DNA from: JAUIIK01 sp963745675
GTDB taxonomy: Bacteria > Chloroflexota > Chloroflexia > Thermomicrobiales > CFX8
Direction: 5' to 3'
Length of the DNA: 64,000 nucleotides
Assembly (NCBI GenBank): GCA_963745675.1
Contig: CAVUYM010000014.1
Location: 62,001 to 126,000, forward strand
Part shown: positions 38,030-47,876 of the stretch, piece by piece
How the letters are laid out: each line of letters begins with the position of its first letter
Position numbering within the stretch: position 1 is the stretch's first letter
Made by a program: the position numbers and the translations under genes
Notes under the pieces: generated by a model
Database searches by the model: none
What the model was told of the DNA's origin: nothing
What the model saw: only the letters and a program-made list of their open reading frames with translations

Positions 38030-38269
38030 TCGGCATCCTGGAATTCGAAGACGGCGAATACGACGTTGACGGCCAAAGTGATGAAGTAGTGGCGCGCACC
38101 GGCTTGGATGGAGCGATGAGCCATGACGACTTGGCTGCCGGGGACATCCTGGCAAGAATCTGACCATCGCCGCCATATCGTTGGTAATCACCCGGATATG
38201 GTGCAGTGCGTTGAAGGGACTCTGAAACCCGCTCCGATCCGCTATAGACAGAGTGTTCGTCTCAGACAT
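38030..38269 (-). pseudogene. Truncated VOC/glyoxalase-family gene
   Basis: From ATG 38269 the reading MSETNTLSIADRSG continues FNALHHIRVITNDMAAMVRF, the first strand of a vicinal-oxygen-chelate domain. After a base shift near 38165 it goes on QDVPGSQVVMAHRSIQAGAR, HYFITLAVNVVFAVFEFQDA, ELP. That is only the N-terminal half of such a protein. The C-terminal metal-binding half is missing and its place is taken by the oppositely oriented small gene ending at 38015. Probably a decayed dioxygenase or lactoylglutathione-lyase relative. Confidence 0.55.
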
Positions 38270-38345
38270 GGTTCATCATTCCGTTCGACGCTCAATCCGC
38301 AGACTCGTTGGCGACCATACTCAGATTGAAGGATCGGCGAAGAGT

Positions 38346-39096
38346 TCAGTCAATGCGGCTGATCGTAAGATTGCGGAAGGCGAAGGTGCCGTAACCGCCG
38401 CGAGGGACGCTGATTCGAACACCGATAGCGCCGCTAGGTGGACCGAGATGGTAGGCGAAGCCCGCGTATTGATCGTTGACGAACATCCACGTCATATTGC
38501 CCTTTGCGATGATCTTCAGCCGGTTCCACTCGTTGAGCGGGTTGAGTGCGGCGACGGCATCCTGCTGATCGAGGAACATCCATTCGCCTTTGCTCCTGGC
38601 GCCTGTGTCGTCGTACCAACTGGTCCACAGTCCGTGCCCTGATGACACAGAGCCATACGGCGTGAAGGTCACTGTAGTCGTCGACTAACGCAGAATCAGC
38701 ACGGACCGTCAAACAGCCGCTGGCCCACCAATCAGCGTCGACAATACGTACGTCGACGGCTGCGGCGAAATCCTCGTAATAGTGGCTGTCGGTCTGAGAT
38801 CGTACGTTCCAGGACTCAATCTCCGGGTCGGTGAGCGGGTCACTCCAGAGACTGCGATCGACCTGTAAGAATATTTCGTCGTCTTGGCTCCAAGAGCGAA
38901 AGTAGGCTTCGTCGGTTAGCTGTCGCCACTTTCCCAGGTCATGCCGGATGGGAATTCCAACTTCAACCGGGATATGGCTGGCGGAGCCATCTGTGGGCTG
39001 GGACGCGCTCGTCAGGATCCCGGCGGCGCTGATTCCTATGAGGAGCAAGGCCACGAATCCGGCTGCGATGAGATGGTTTAGTCGATTGCGATTCAT
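38346..39096 (-). CDS. Exported concanavalin-like (DUF1080-like) protein (frameshifted)
   Basis: The N-terminus HLIAAGFVALLLIGISAAGI is a signal peptide or membrane anchor. The mature part reads as a jelly-roll fold: EAYFRSWSQDDEIFLQVD, YYEDFAAAVDVRIVDADWWA, then after a base shift near 38670 GLWTSWYDDTGARSKGEWMF, NRLKIIAKGNMTWMFVNDQY, AFRNLTISRID. The NRLKI...G....FVND pattern is that of 3-keto-disaccharide hydrolase (DUF1080) and LamG-like sugar-binding proteins. About 250 residues. The substrate is unknown. It appears monocistronic. Confidence 0.55.
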
Positions 39097-39329
39097 GCAG
39101 GCATGCTATTTCGTCCTGGCGAGAATAGATTCAAGGTCCGAGTTCATAATGAATCGGTTAGAGAAATTCGTGCATCGCCCAAATGTCCTGTAGGGGACAT
39201 TGCTGGTATGGTCCGGCTGAACCCAGGTAAGGTCCTATGCACAGGTCGGTAACTATTTTCGGGTCAATCATTGTCACAGTGTCGTATGTGGTCTAAGATC
39301 CTCGCAAAATTGAGAAAGCGAGGAAATAA

Positions 39330-40698
39330 ATGCCCCGGATACGCCAGCTGAATCCGCTGTTCCTTCTTTGTGCGAGCGTTGCCGCTTTCGCGCTGCTTCT
39401 GGCCGTTGGCGCGCCGGGACTGCGAGGTGTTTTCGGGCGTGACGTGAGCGCCAATCCGGAGTCAGATGAGATCCATGTTTGCGTCAATCTTTACACCGGT
39501 CGTTTGCGATTGGTGGCGGCAGTGGATCTTTGCAGCGCGACCGAGCACTCGGTGTCGTGGAATCAGGAAGGCCCGATCGGGCCAGTTGGCGAACGCGGTC
39601 CGGCGGGACCCGCGGGTGAACAGGGCCCAGCCGGCATCCAAGGAGATCCCGGTCCGCCTGGGCCGGAGGGCATACCCGGGCCACAAGGTCCGCGGGGCGA
39701 CGACGGACCTGAGGGGGCCGTAGGGGCCGGCTGGTGAACAGGGAGAAAAAGGAGACGCCGGGACGCCCGGGCCTAAGGGTGAAAAGGGCGAACCGGGCCA
39801 GCCCGGTGAGGATGGTTCCCCAGGCGCTCCAGGTGATGCGGGTGCACCAGGGCCCGCAGGGCGAACAGGGGCCAGCGGGAGAACGTGGGCCACAGGGCGC
39901 TCAAGGAGAGCAGGGACCACCGGGGCCGCAAGGAGCCCAGGGCGAACAAGGTCCGGCGGGCCCTCAAGGACCGCCGGGCGAAGGGGAGGGCGTGCCTGGA
40001 CCGGAAGGCCCAGCGGGACCTCAAGGTGAAATCGGCCCACAAGGTCCGCCCGGACCTGCCGGAGATGCGGGGCCACAAGGACCAAAGGGAGACGATGGAC
40101 AACAAGGAGCTCAAGGTCCAGAAGGTCCGCAGGGGCCGCCAGGAACGGCAGGGCAAGACGGAGATCCGGGCCCGCAAGGACTACCTGGTCCTGCTGGCGC
40201 AAGCGGGCCTGCTGGTGAACCGGGGCTCGTCTGGCGTGGTGCATGGAGCGCCGTCACACAATACGCGGCAAATGACGCCGTTAGCCATGACGGTAGCGCC
40301 TACATCGCGACGGCTTCGAACATCAATGAACAACCCGGCACAGGCTCGAACTGGGATCTCCTCGCCAGCAAGGGTGATCAAGGGCCATCGGGGACCGGTG
40401 GCGGAGGCGGAGGATTTCCTGGCACGTACGTGGTGTCCGTTTCTGGTACCGGCACTCGCAGGCTTCGTCACATGAACGACGCTCATTTATGTGCTGGCCG
40501 CCGAATGTGATGCCGGCGACAAGGTTCTGGCCGGAGGTTATCAACAGAATCCTCGCTACTATTCTGACGTTTTCTTGATGGAGTCATTCCCTGTTTTGGC
40601 GTTCACGTCTGGCAACGAAGGTTGGCAGGTTGGCGTTGCGAAACTAGCGGACAGGACGTGGTGGGCGATGGGCGCTTTGCGCCGACACATCGCCATAA
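39330..40698 (+). CDS. Exported collagen-like Gly-X-Y repeat protein (frameshifted)
   Basis: A signal peptide or anchor (LFLLCASVAAFALLLAVGAP) is followed by a short Cys-containing domain (HVCVNLYTGRLRLVAAVDLC). A long Gly-X-Y region then runs from about 39570 to 40220 (GPAGPAGEQGPAGIQGDPGP, GEKGEPGQPGEDGSPG, GPQGPKGDDGQQGAQGPEGP), rich in Pro, Gln, Glu and Lys as in bacterial collagens. After it come a carbohydrate-binding-like segment (VWRGAWSAVTQYAANDAVSH) and a C-terminal domain (AECDAGDKVLAGGYQ, EGWQVGVAKLADRTWWAMGA). At least three base shifts (near 39725, 39840 and 40470) break the reading, and a last one probably sets the stop at 40696. A trimeric cell-surface fibre is likely. Confidence 0.7.
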
Positions 40699-40932
40699 CC
40701 CGAAAGGCTCTATGCCATCCGTTACTGAGAGGCGTTTTTTGGCAGATGTACTTGTCCGTACGGAGGATGAACATTCGGATCAGTGTTCGGTGTATTCCAA
40801 TCAGAATCGCTGAAGAACTGATCTGTTCATGTCGTTGGCTCGCCGAACACTACTTCCTTACGGAAGCGATGGATTGCCACGAGTGTGGATCTGGAGCGTC
40901 TAGGTGGACAGCCAATTGGAGGACCGAAGTCG

Positions 40933-41781
40933 ATGCAGTACCTATCGCGCGATGAAATCCAGTTGGCATATCTCGAAGCGGGTAGTGGCGAACCGCCATT
41001 GCTGCTGGTTCATGGCTGGTGTTGCGACCACAGCTATATGGCGCCGCAGATGGAGTATTTTCAGCCCGATCATCGTCTGGTAGCCGTCGATCTGCGCGGT
41101 CACGGGCAGAGCTCCAAGCCTGCGCAGCCCTACTCGATGGAATCTGTTCGCAGACGATCTTGCCTGGCTCATCGACGAGCTCGACCTCGGCCAGCCGGTC
41201 ATCATCGGTCATAGTATGGGTGGCACGGTCGGCCTCGAGCTAGCTGTTCGCCATCCGGGGAGCGTCGCGGGGTTGGTGGCGATCGACTCGTCGTTACTCC
41301 CAACGGCTGCTGCGACCGAAGTTGTGTTGACAGAGCTTGTGCCGGGCTCTGCAGAGCTCGGACTACCAGGATGTGGCGCGAAAGCTTCGTCGAGCAAACG
41401 ATGTTTCAACCCGGTGACGATCCAGCGTTGCAGGACCGCGTCGTGCGCGAGATGGCGGAAGCTTCGCAGCCGATGATGGTGACGGCGGCGGAGGACATGT
41501 TCACGCGTGATGCCGAGGCGATAGCGGCGCTTTGCACGGTTCCATTCCTCTACATCACCGGGACGACGCCCCGTTCAGATCTCCAGCAGCTTCGTGATCT
41601 CTGTCCTCATGTAGTCATCGGGCAGACAGTCGGTGCGGGACACTTCAGCCAGTTGCTGGTTCCCGATCAAGTGAACGCCATGATCGGGCGTTTTCTCGAG
41701 CTCACGTTCCCTCAGAGCTGCTATCGCGTGAGCACACAACGCCGCATTTCTGATAGATATTTCGCATTCCCAGAAACATGA
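40933..41781 (+). CDS. Alpha/beta hydrolase (frameshifted)
   Basis: MQYLSRDEIQLAYLEAGSGE, LLLVHGWCCDHSYMAPQMEY and LVAVDLRGHGQSSKP are the first half of an alpha/beta hydrolase. A shift near 41150 leads to WLIDELDLGQPVIIGHSMGG, with the nucleophile Ser in GHSMGG. A second near 41370 leads to VREMAEASQPMMVTAAEDMF, FLYITGTTPRSDLQQL and VGAGHFSQLLVPDQV, with the catalytic His. It is close to small esterase/haloperoxidase-type enzymes of about 270 residues. GGAGG lies ten bases before ATG 40933. The C-terminal end after FLELTFPQ may be overrun by a few residues. Confidence 0.7.
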
Positions 41782-41838
41782 CAACAGCCCCGGATGACAT
41801 CCGTGGGTCGCGTATCTCGCGGACATCGTGTGTCTTGC

Positions 41839-41914
<76 letters not shown>

Positions 41915-42063
41915 AGTATGCCCCTCAGGGCGTCAACGAGTATACACGAACTGCTGAACTATTTGGATACGGTTGCGGACAGCATCCGCGTTGCCAGAAA
42001 TAGCAATCCGCGGCTCCGAACTGGAGTCGTTGGTGTGAACAACGATACGCGCCGGGTGCTCGG

Positions 42064-45000
42064 TCAATGTCGAACATTGCCATAGACGCTGACTTTGTGG
42101 CCCTCACGCTCGCCTTCCCAGAGCAGTTTCGTGCAGGTGCGGCGCAGTAGACGTTTCCACAGGAGCGTCTGCTCGAAGAGGTCTTCGTCGGTGACGAAGG
42201 TGTTGAAGACGGTGCGACTGGCGATGAGGATCATCTTCTCCTTGGCACGGCTGACCGCCACCGTCAATCTGCGCGGATCATAGAGGAATTCGCCGGCAGT
42301 CAAGAGATACTGGCGGTCGCTCTCGGTTGCGCTCACGATAATGACATTGCGTTCACCGCCCTGGAAGCGTTCGACGGTATCGACTGCGGCAGCGAAGCGA
42401 TCAAGATCGCCGCTGGTGTCGGTGCTCGTCATGTTACGAGCCACCTCCTGCAATGAGGCTCTCTGGGCGCGGTGCGGCACGACAACTCCAAAGCCATCGG
42501 ACGGGTCGAGAGCGTGCATCGAGGGGTGTGCCAGGGCCCTCAGGATTGGTCTCACCAGCTCGCGTTCGAAAAGGTTGACCTTCTGGCTTTCCTCCTCTTC
42601 ATGCACGATGACGATCAGCGGATATTCGGGCCGGAGCACCGCTTCGACGAATGTCTCGTCGTAGGCCATCGAGCCCATGAGTTTCACATTCTTCGAGAAG
42701 TAGGGAATGCCATCGGCCTGGTAGATCGACTCGCGCAGGAATTCGGCCATGTCGGTGTGCAAGCGGAAGCTCTGCTCGAACTGGATCATCGGCGGAGGCG
42801 GTTGCAGCCCGGCCAGGGCCGCGAAGAGCGATTCGTGGATGTTGAAGGTCTTGGCAGTCCGGCGGAACTCCCGCTCCCAGTCGTGGCTGATGATCGGTGG
42901 CATTTGGCGCGGATCGCCGACAACGATCAACTGCCCGCCGGGTTTGAGCGGCAGGGCTGACATGATCGCTTCCGGCAACCCAATCTGGGATGCTTCGTCG
43001 ATGATCAGGCAGTCGATTAGCTCGTGTCCAAAGAGGCGTTTCGAATCGAAGCGGCGAGTGATGGTCGTATAGACGGCATTCGGTGTGCCGGCTGCGATGC
43101 AGCGTTTGCGGCGCTCGATCTCTCTGTAGACGTGATCTTCACCGGTTTCCTTGTTGCGCCCCTTGAGAGGGGTGACGCCAGTTGGGGTCGTGCCCCGTGG
43201 ATCGATCCGGCAGAGTGGGACAGTCAGAATGCGCTCGTCGAAGTAGCGCTCGAATATGTCCGAGTGCCGCAGATGGAAGAGTGAAAGCGTTTCCCTGACG
43301 CTGAGAATCTGATTGACGACGACATCGATGGCCGCATGCGTTTTGCAAGAGATCATCACCCGGTAGTCAATATCGGCCTGCAAGGCACCCTGCATGCGGG
43401 CCAGGATCGCAAACGCCGTGGCGTAGCTCTTGCCGGTACCGGGTGGTCCCTGGACGAGCAGCGTCGGGGATGAGCCATGCTCACCGATGTACTCCTGCTT
43501 GCTCGGCTCGAATTCGTGGAAGCCGACTTCTTTGAGTGCCACAAGCCCGTCGAGGAAGCGTCTTTGTCCGGTGGCCGCTTCGTCTGGCCAGTCGGCCCGC
43601 TCAGCCGCCTCACCGGTCAAACGGTCATAGAGCGGCGAACCGCCTCCTTCGGCAAGTTTCTCGACCGTCTTCATCCCTCTGGATGAGGTCAGGTCGTTCG
43701 GATCGGATTCGATGGTGTAAACACGCTCGTTCACGAATGGACGTTTCAGGAAATCACTGTAGAGAAAGCCATCGTGGTTCGCGAACCAGTTGCGCATCTC
43801 GACTTCGGCGATCGCTGAAATTGCGACGCCGTTCTCGTCTCGTTTGGGGATCAGACGCAGGATCGTTCCGCGTGCCCCCCAGAGAAGCTGTTTGGCGGTC
43901 GGTGTGAAGGGCTCTTGCTCGGCTTCCGGCAAACGGCTGTCAACGTCGGTCCGCGGATGGATCACGATCCAGCTATCGTCGCGCAGCCCGGAGGTGCCCA
44001 GCAGTGTGTCGAGATCTGTGTCAAGCCCATCGGTGACGATCTCCAACCGGACGATCATGCCGTTATGATCCCAGGCTGTCTCCTTCTTCTGTTCGCGGGT
44101 GAGTTTCTCTCCTGCTGGCAATGCGCTCTGGAGTCGATCGCCCAGGGCTTGGCGCCGCCGCTGTTCGCTGACTTGAATGCGCGTCTCTGGAAGTTGAGTT
44201 TCGTCGAGATAGCGGACAATCAAGGAATCACCGCTGGTCGCACGTTGTTCCGGGGCGGGGAGCCGGGCCGCTTTCCAGGCGGCGATATCGACGTGGCGTT
44301 CGATCAGGATGAACTCTTGCAACGCTTCGGCGAGAGTGTGGGCGGTGTCTTCGAACGTACCGATCTCCGGCAGTTCGAATGAGGTCTTTTCCGTCCACTG
44401 GTTGCCGCGAAATTCGGAAGCGATGTGTTGGAGCGCTTCAAGGCGGCGGCTACAGAACGCGCGCATCAAGTCGGGCGTCACCAGGCCGTAGGTCGCCTTT
44501 GGATCGTCTTCGTCCTCATTTTCGTAATCTTCGAGCTGGCCCCAGGCGCCGTAGGCGTACTCCAGAGGAATCTCGCTCGAATAGCGGGCGCGGCGGTAGA
44601 ACCAGCCGGGGTCGGTACTATCCGGATCGACGTCGAGCTTGCCCAGGTAATCAAACATGCCGGTGCGGAAGATCTGCCGGAAGCGCTCGGTGGCGTTCCA
44701 GTTGAATCCTCGAAAAATGGCGACCGACTGTAGTGACTGACAGAGCAGAGGATAGTTGCGGAATTCGCGGATCTCCTGTTCGAGATAGCTCACGATGCCG
44801 CTATCAAAGGCCGCCCGCTGGGTGACGAAGTCGTAGAGCGGCGTCGAACCGAGGACCGTTTCGAAATGTCGAGCTAATCCGTTGAGCAATTGCGACTGGC
44901 TGCGTGGATTCCAGAAGACGAGATGGATTGGCGCTTTGGCTTCGCCTTCAGCATCTAAGGCGGCTAATCCAACGGTAGTGGTGATTACCTCGTTGACCCA

Positions 45001-46395
45001 GCGCTCGATCAGGTCACGCTCGATGTCGCCGCTGTCTGGCGGTCCATCCGCGAAGTGGACGATATTGCGATCGCGTGCGACCCTGCCCTGGTCGTATGCG
45101 ACGACCCGACCGCCGAGCATGTACAGCCGGTCCTGTAGAAAATCGTGACCGACATCGATATAGATCATCACCAGATTGGGATTCTGCTGGGCATTCACGA
45201 ATGGCAACGAGCTATAGCCCTTGTTCGGGATGTAATTGGGGACGTCGTAGGGTGCCCCTTTGCTTGCCTCGTACTTTCTTGCCCGATAGATCAACTCATC
45301 CAGGCGCGAAGACAACGGCCAGGTCGTTGCCAGAGATCGGCGTAGCTCGAGTTCTTTCGGTGCGGCAGTAGCCGTCTCTTCGGCAAGTGGTAGGCGGGCA
45401 ACCTCGTCAACCTCGCGCAGACTATTGCGCCGTAGCGCCGCTTTATCGTGTCCGGTCATAAGTGGAATCAGCGACAGGTCATCGCGCTCGGCGCTCCAGC
45501 GCATGCAGAATTCGTTGTAGATGCAGCCATCGCACTTTGGTTCGAGGTGAAAGTCGACATCTTCGAATGGCGTTTGAGCAACCTTTCGTGCGAGCGAATC
45601 AGGAGCGGTGACCAGATCGCTGACAATGTCGAAGTAGGTCTCCTGGTCCTCAACTCGTTCGAGCAAGCCGATGTCCAGATTGAACACCGACTCTGCGGCG
45701 GCTCGCTGAGTTGCCATCTCAGCCAGTTCAGCTTCGGAGAGTTCATTGTCTATGTGCGTTGGTCCGCGAAAGAGCACGCCAGTCTCGATGCGATCGTGAT
45801 CGATACCCGCGGCGCTGAGTATCGCCTCGAGCATCAACGTGTAAAAGGCGACCTGCAGGTGATGTTCGAGCCGGTCTTTGCGCGACGATTTGATATCGGC
45901 GATGAAGGCTTGCACTCGATTGGATTCAGTCTTATGGATCTTCAGCAGATCGAGGTCACCACGCAGTGACCAGCCTTCAATAGGTGCCGCCAATCGAGCC
46001 TGGCTCAGGACGACAGTCTCGCCGGCGGGGAGATCATCAATGAGTGCCAGGACGCGATCGTTGTCGGGATCTCGACGACGACCACCCGGGGCGTCAGATG
46101 CCAAATCGATGACCTCGGTCGAATTCTCAATCTCCTCAACGATTTGGCGCTCGAAGTTGTAACCCTCGCGCCGCAAGACCGGCGGAATGATCTGAATGCT
46201 GGCTCGAGAAGCTTTCAGGAACTCTTCGCCGTATTCGCGCTGATGAAGCCTGATGCGAAGGTAACGCTGGCACTGATCGAGTCCTATGAAGCTGGCGATA
46301 TCGGTTGGAGCCAGTTGCAGATTGTCGAGAGGGACGTGCATTGAATGCCATGGCTCGATGGGCTGATCGGTGTCGTCTGTGCGGATCTTGGACAA
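42064..46395 (-). CDS. RecB-like nuclease - RNase H-like - Dna2/UPF1-type helicase, single chain
   Basis: A 1443-residue intact protein. The first 310 residues are a TM0106-type RecB nuclease: RGDLDLLKI...FIADIKSSRKDRLEHHLQVA carries the D-x-K catalytic residues. CDGCIYNEFC, with an early Cys in DQCQRYLRIRL, forms a four-cysteine iron-sulfur site. A middle part with MIYIDVGHDFLQDRLYMLGG resembles the RNase H-like domain of the same family. The C-terminal third is a superfamily 1B helicase: LVQGPPGTGKSYATAFAI, CLIIDEASQIGLPEAIM, VGDPRQMPPIISHDWE, VERFQGGERNVIIVSATESD, AVSRAKEKMILIAS. Likely DNA (or RNA) end processing; a defence role is possible but no partner genes support it. Confidence 0.85.
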   Translation of the reverse strand: MSKIRTDDTDQPIEPWHSMHVPLDNLQLAPTDIASFIGLDQCQRYLRIRLHQREYGEEFLKASRASIQIIPPVLRREGYNFERQIVEEIENSTEVIDLASDAPGGRRRDPDNDRVLALIDDLPAGETVVLSQARLAAPIEGWSLRGDLDLLKIHKTESNRVQAFIADIKSSRKDRLEHHLQVAFYTLMLEAILSAAGIDHDRIETGVLFRGPTHIDNELSEAELAEMATQRAAAESVFNLDIGLLERVEDQETYFDIVSDLVTAPDSLARKVAQTPFEDVDFHLEPKCDGCIYNEFCMRWSAERDDLSLIPLMTGHDKAALRRNSLREVDEVARLPLAEETATAAPKELELRRSLATTWPLSSRLDELIYRARKYEASKGAPYDVPNYIPNKGYSSLPFVNAQQNPNLVMIYIDVGHDFLQDRLYMLGGRVVAYDQGRVARDRNIVHFADGPPDSGDIERDLIERWVNEVITTTVGLAALDAEGEAKAPIHLVFWNPRSQSQLLNGLARHFETVLGSTPLYDFVTQRAAFDSGIVSYLEQEIREFRNYPLLCQSLQSVAIFRGFNWNATERFRQIFRTGMFDYLGKLDVDPDSTDPGWFYRRARYSSEIPLEYAYGAWGQLEDYENEDEDDPKATYGLVTPDLMRAFCSRRLEALQHIASEFRGNQWTEKTSFELPEIGTFEDTAHTLAEALQEFILIERHVDIAAWKAARLPAPEQRATSGDSLIVRYLDETQLPETRIQVSEQRRRQALGDRLQSALPAGEKLTREQKKETAWDHNGMIVRLEIVTDGLDTDLDTLLGTSGLRDDSWIVIHPRTDVDSRLPEAEQEPFTPTAKQLLWGARGTILRLIPKRDENGVAISAIAEVEMRNWFANHDGFLYSDFLKRPFVNERVYTIESDPNDLTSSRGMKTVEKLAEGGGSPLYDRLTGEAAERADWPDEAATGQRRFLDGLVALKEVGFHEFEPSKQEYIGEHGSSPTLLVQGPPGTGKSYATAFAILARMQGALQADIDYRVMISCKTHAAIDVVVNQILSVRETLSLFHLRHSDIFERYFDERILTVPLCRIDPRGTTPTGVTPLKGRNKETGEDHVYREIERRKRCIAAGTPNAVYTTITRRFDSKRLFGHELIDCLIIDEASQIGLPEAIMSALPLKPGGQLIVVGDPRQMPPIISHDWEREFRRTAKTFNIHESLFAALAGLQPPPPMIQFEQSFRLHTDMAEFLRESIYQADGIPYFSKNVKLMGSMAYDETFVEAVLRPEYPLIVIVHEEEESQKVNLFERELVRPILRALAHPSMHALDPSDGFGVVVPHRAQRASLQEVARNMTSTDTSGDLDRFAAAVDTVERFQGGERNVIIVSATESDRQYLLTAGEFLYDPRRLTVAVSRAKEKMILIASRTVFNTFVTDEDLFEQTLLWKRLLRRTCTKLLWEGEREGHKVSVYGNVRH

Positions 46396-46589
46396 TGGTT
46401 TGCCTCTATCGTGAAGCAGATGTGGTAACGAGTAAAACGTGCATCAAGGATAGCGGATTTTCGAGTGTACGAACGTACCGACTTTGGCTAACCGACGACG
46501 CACCGGGGTGTCAGAGATTACCCCGTATCAAGGCTCCCTGCTAATCCGAGGCGGGGCCGTACTGAAAAGCACCCCGGCTGGGGTGAGAA

Positions 46590-47864
46590 CTATGCTGTCG
46601 CTGGCTCCGGGCTGCGGCGGAGGACAGAGATGCGCGAGGCGGTGTAAAGGATCAAGACGAGTGCCGCGAGGCAGGCAATTGTGGTTGCTGCCGGCGCCCC
46701 GATTTTGTCGGCAAGCAAGCCAAGCGGAAGCTGGCCAAACGGCAGCAGTCCCCATGTGATCTGGTTGACGGCCAGCACTCTGCCACGGATCGCGTCATCT
46801 GCGCGTAATTGAAGCATTGTCTGGTTTGTCGCAAGGAAGCCGGCGCTCAATACGCCGGACAGCAGAAGCATCATGGCGGCCAGCGGGACCCATGGTATCC
46901 AGGCGAAGGCAATTACGGCTCCAGCCCAGGCCGCGATCATCAATACTTGTGCTCCCGGAATCGCCGTAAACTCGCTGCGGGCAGCCACAAGCAGCGCTCC
47001 GACGACCGCGCCTATGCCGATGCCGGTCATCAGGACGCCGAGGCCGGTTGAGCCAAACCCAAGCTCGTCACGCACAAAAACCGGCATGAGCGTGATGTAC
47101 GGCATGATCAGCATTGTCCCGATCGTTGCCAGCAGGACGGTTCCCAGTAGCGTCGGATCGCGACGAACATAGACGAGACCCTCGGTGATGCTCGCAATTG
47201 GGGAACCACGGCGCCCGGGTTGTCGAGGGCGAGTTTGGGGTAGTTTAAGGCTGAAAGCCAAGGCGAATATCTGGAGAGCTGCTGCGACAGCGAACGCGCC
47301 GCCTATGCCGATCAACGCGATCAGGATGCCCGCCAGTGCCGGGCCAAAGATGCGCGTGGCATTTTGCCCCGCCGAGTTGAGGGCGATGGCGTTGCCGAGG
47401 TCGTGCGGTTCAACCAGTCGGCCGATTATGGCATTGCGAGTTGGGAAGATGAAGGACATGCTCGAGCCATAGGCGAAAGCCAACCCGAGCATAGTCCAGC
47501 GATTCATTGCGTCGAGAAAGATCAAGCTAGAGAAGAATGTCGCCGTAACCATGACGCCAAACTGCCCGGCCATCAATACCTTGCGCCGGTCGAAGTTGTC
47601 GACGATCACGCCAGCCGGCAAGGCGAAAATGAGGATCGGTACGCCGCCCGCAAAGGCCGCCAGTCCGACCCAGAGGGGCGAGTCGGTCATCTCCAGCGCC
47701 AGCCAACCCAGCGCAACCTGGTACATCCAGAAGGCAGTGTTCGTGCAAAGGGTTCCCGCCCATAGCCAGCGAATGGCAGGGTAGATATGGAGTGACGCGA
47801 ACATCCCGTCAGACGCATCGTCCGGCGAGATGTTCGTTTCGGGATCTACGCGGCGATCGAGCAT
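46590..47864 (-). CDS. MFS transporter, EntS/MFS_3-like
   Basis: About 424 residues with twelve hydrophobic segments. Markers are WLALEMTDSPLWVGLAAFAG, the loop motif DNFDRRKVLMAGQ between helices 2 and 3, and RNAIIGRLVEPHDLGNAIAL, typical of the enterobactin-exporter-like MFS_3 group. The second half repeats the arrangement (MLQLRADDAIRGRVLAVNQI). It probably exports a small organic compound; the substrate cannot be read from sequence. It starts 13 nt after the stop of the UxxU selenoprotein and is probably in the same operon. ATG 47864 is preferred over an in-frame TTG two codons earlier. Confidence 0.85.
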   Translation of the reverse strand: MLDRRVDPETNISPDDASDGMFASLHIYPAIRWLWAGTLCTNTAFWMYQVALGWLALEMTDSPLWVGLAAFAGGVPILIFALPAGVIVDNFDRRKVLMAGQFGVMVTATFFSSLIFLDAMNRWTMLGLAFAYGSSMSFIFPTRNAIIGRLVEPHDLGNAIALNSAGQNATRIFGPALAGILIALIGIGGAFAVAAALQIFALAFSLKLPQTRPRQPGRRGSPIASITEGLVYVRRDPTLLGTVLLATIGTMLIMPYITLMPVFVRDELGFGSTGLGVLMTGIGIGAVVGALLVAARSEFTAIPGAQVLMIAAWAGAVIAFAWIPWVPLAAMMLLLSGVLSAGFLATNQTMLQLRADDAIRGRVLAVNQITWGLLPFGQLPLGLLADKIGAPAATTIACLAALVLILYTASRISVLRRSPEPATA

Positions 47865-47876
47865 CCGCAAGCTGAA

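Noticed and set aside
38016..38163. Plus-strand frame reading ILEFEDGEYDVDGQ, apparently extending the small subtilase-associated protein
   Set aside because: It is the complementary shadow of the VOC pseudogene on the other strand, whose motifs are much better.
40782..40851. 9-bp inverted repeat AGTGTTCGG / CCGAACACT after the collagen-like gene
   Set aside because: The 52-nt spacing and lack of T-run make it a poor terminator, and no second copy was seen.
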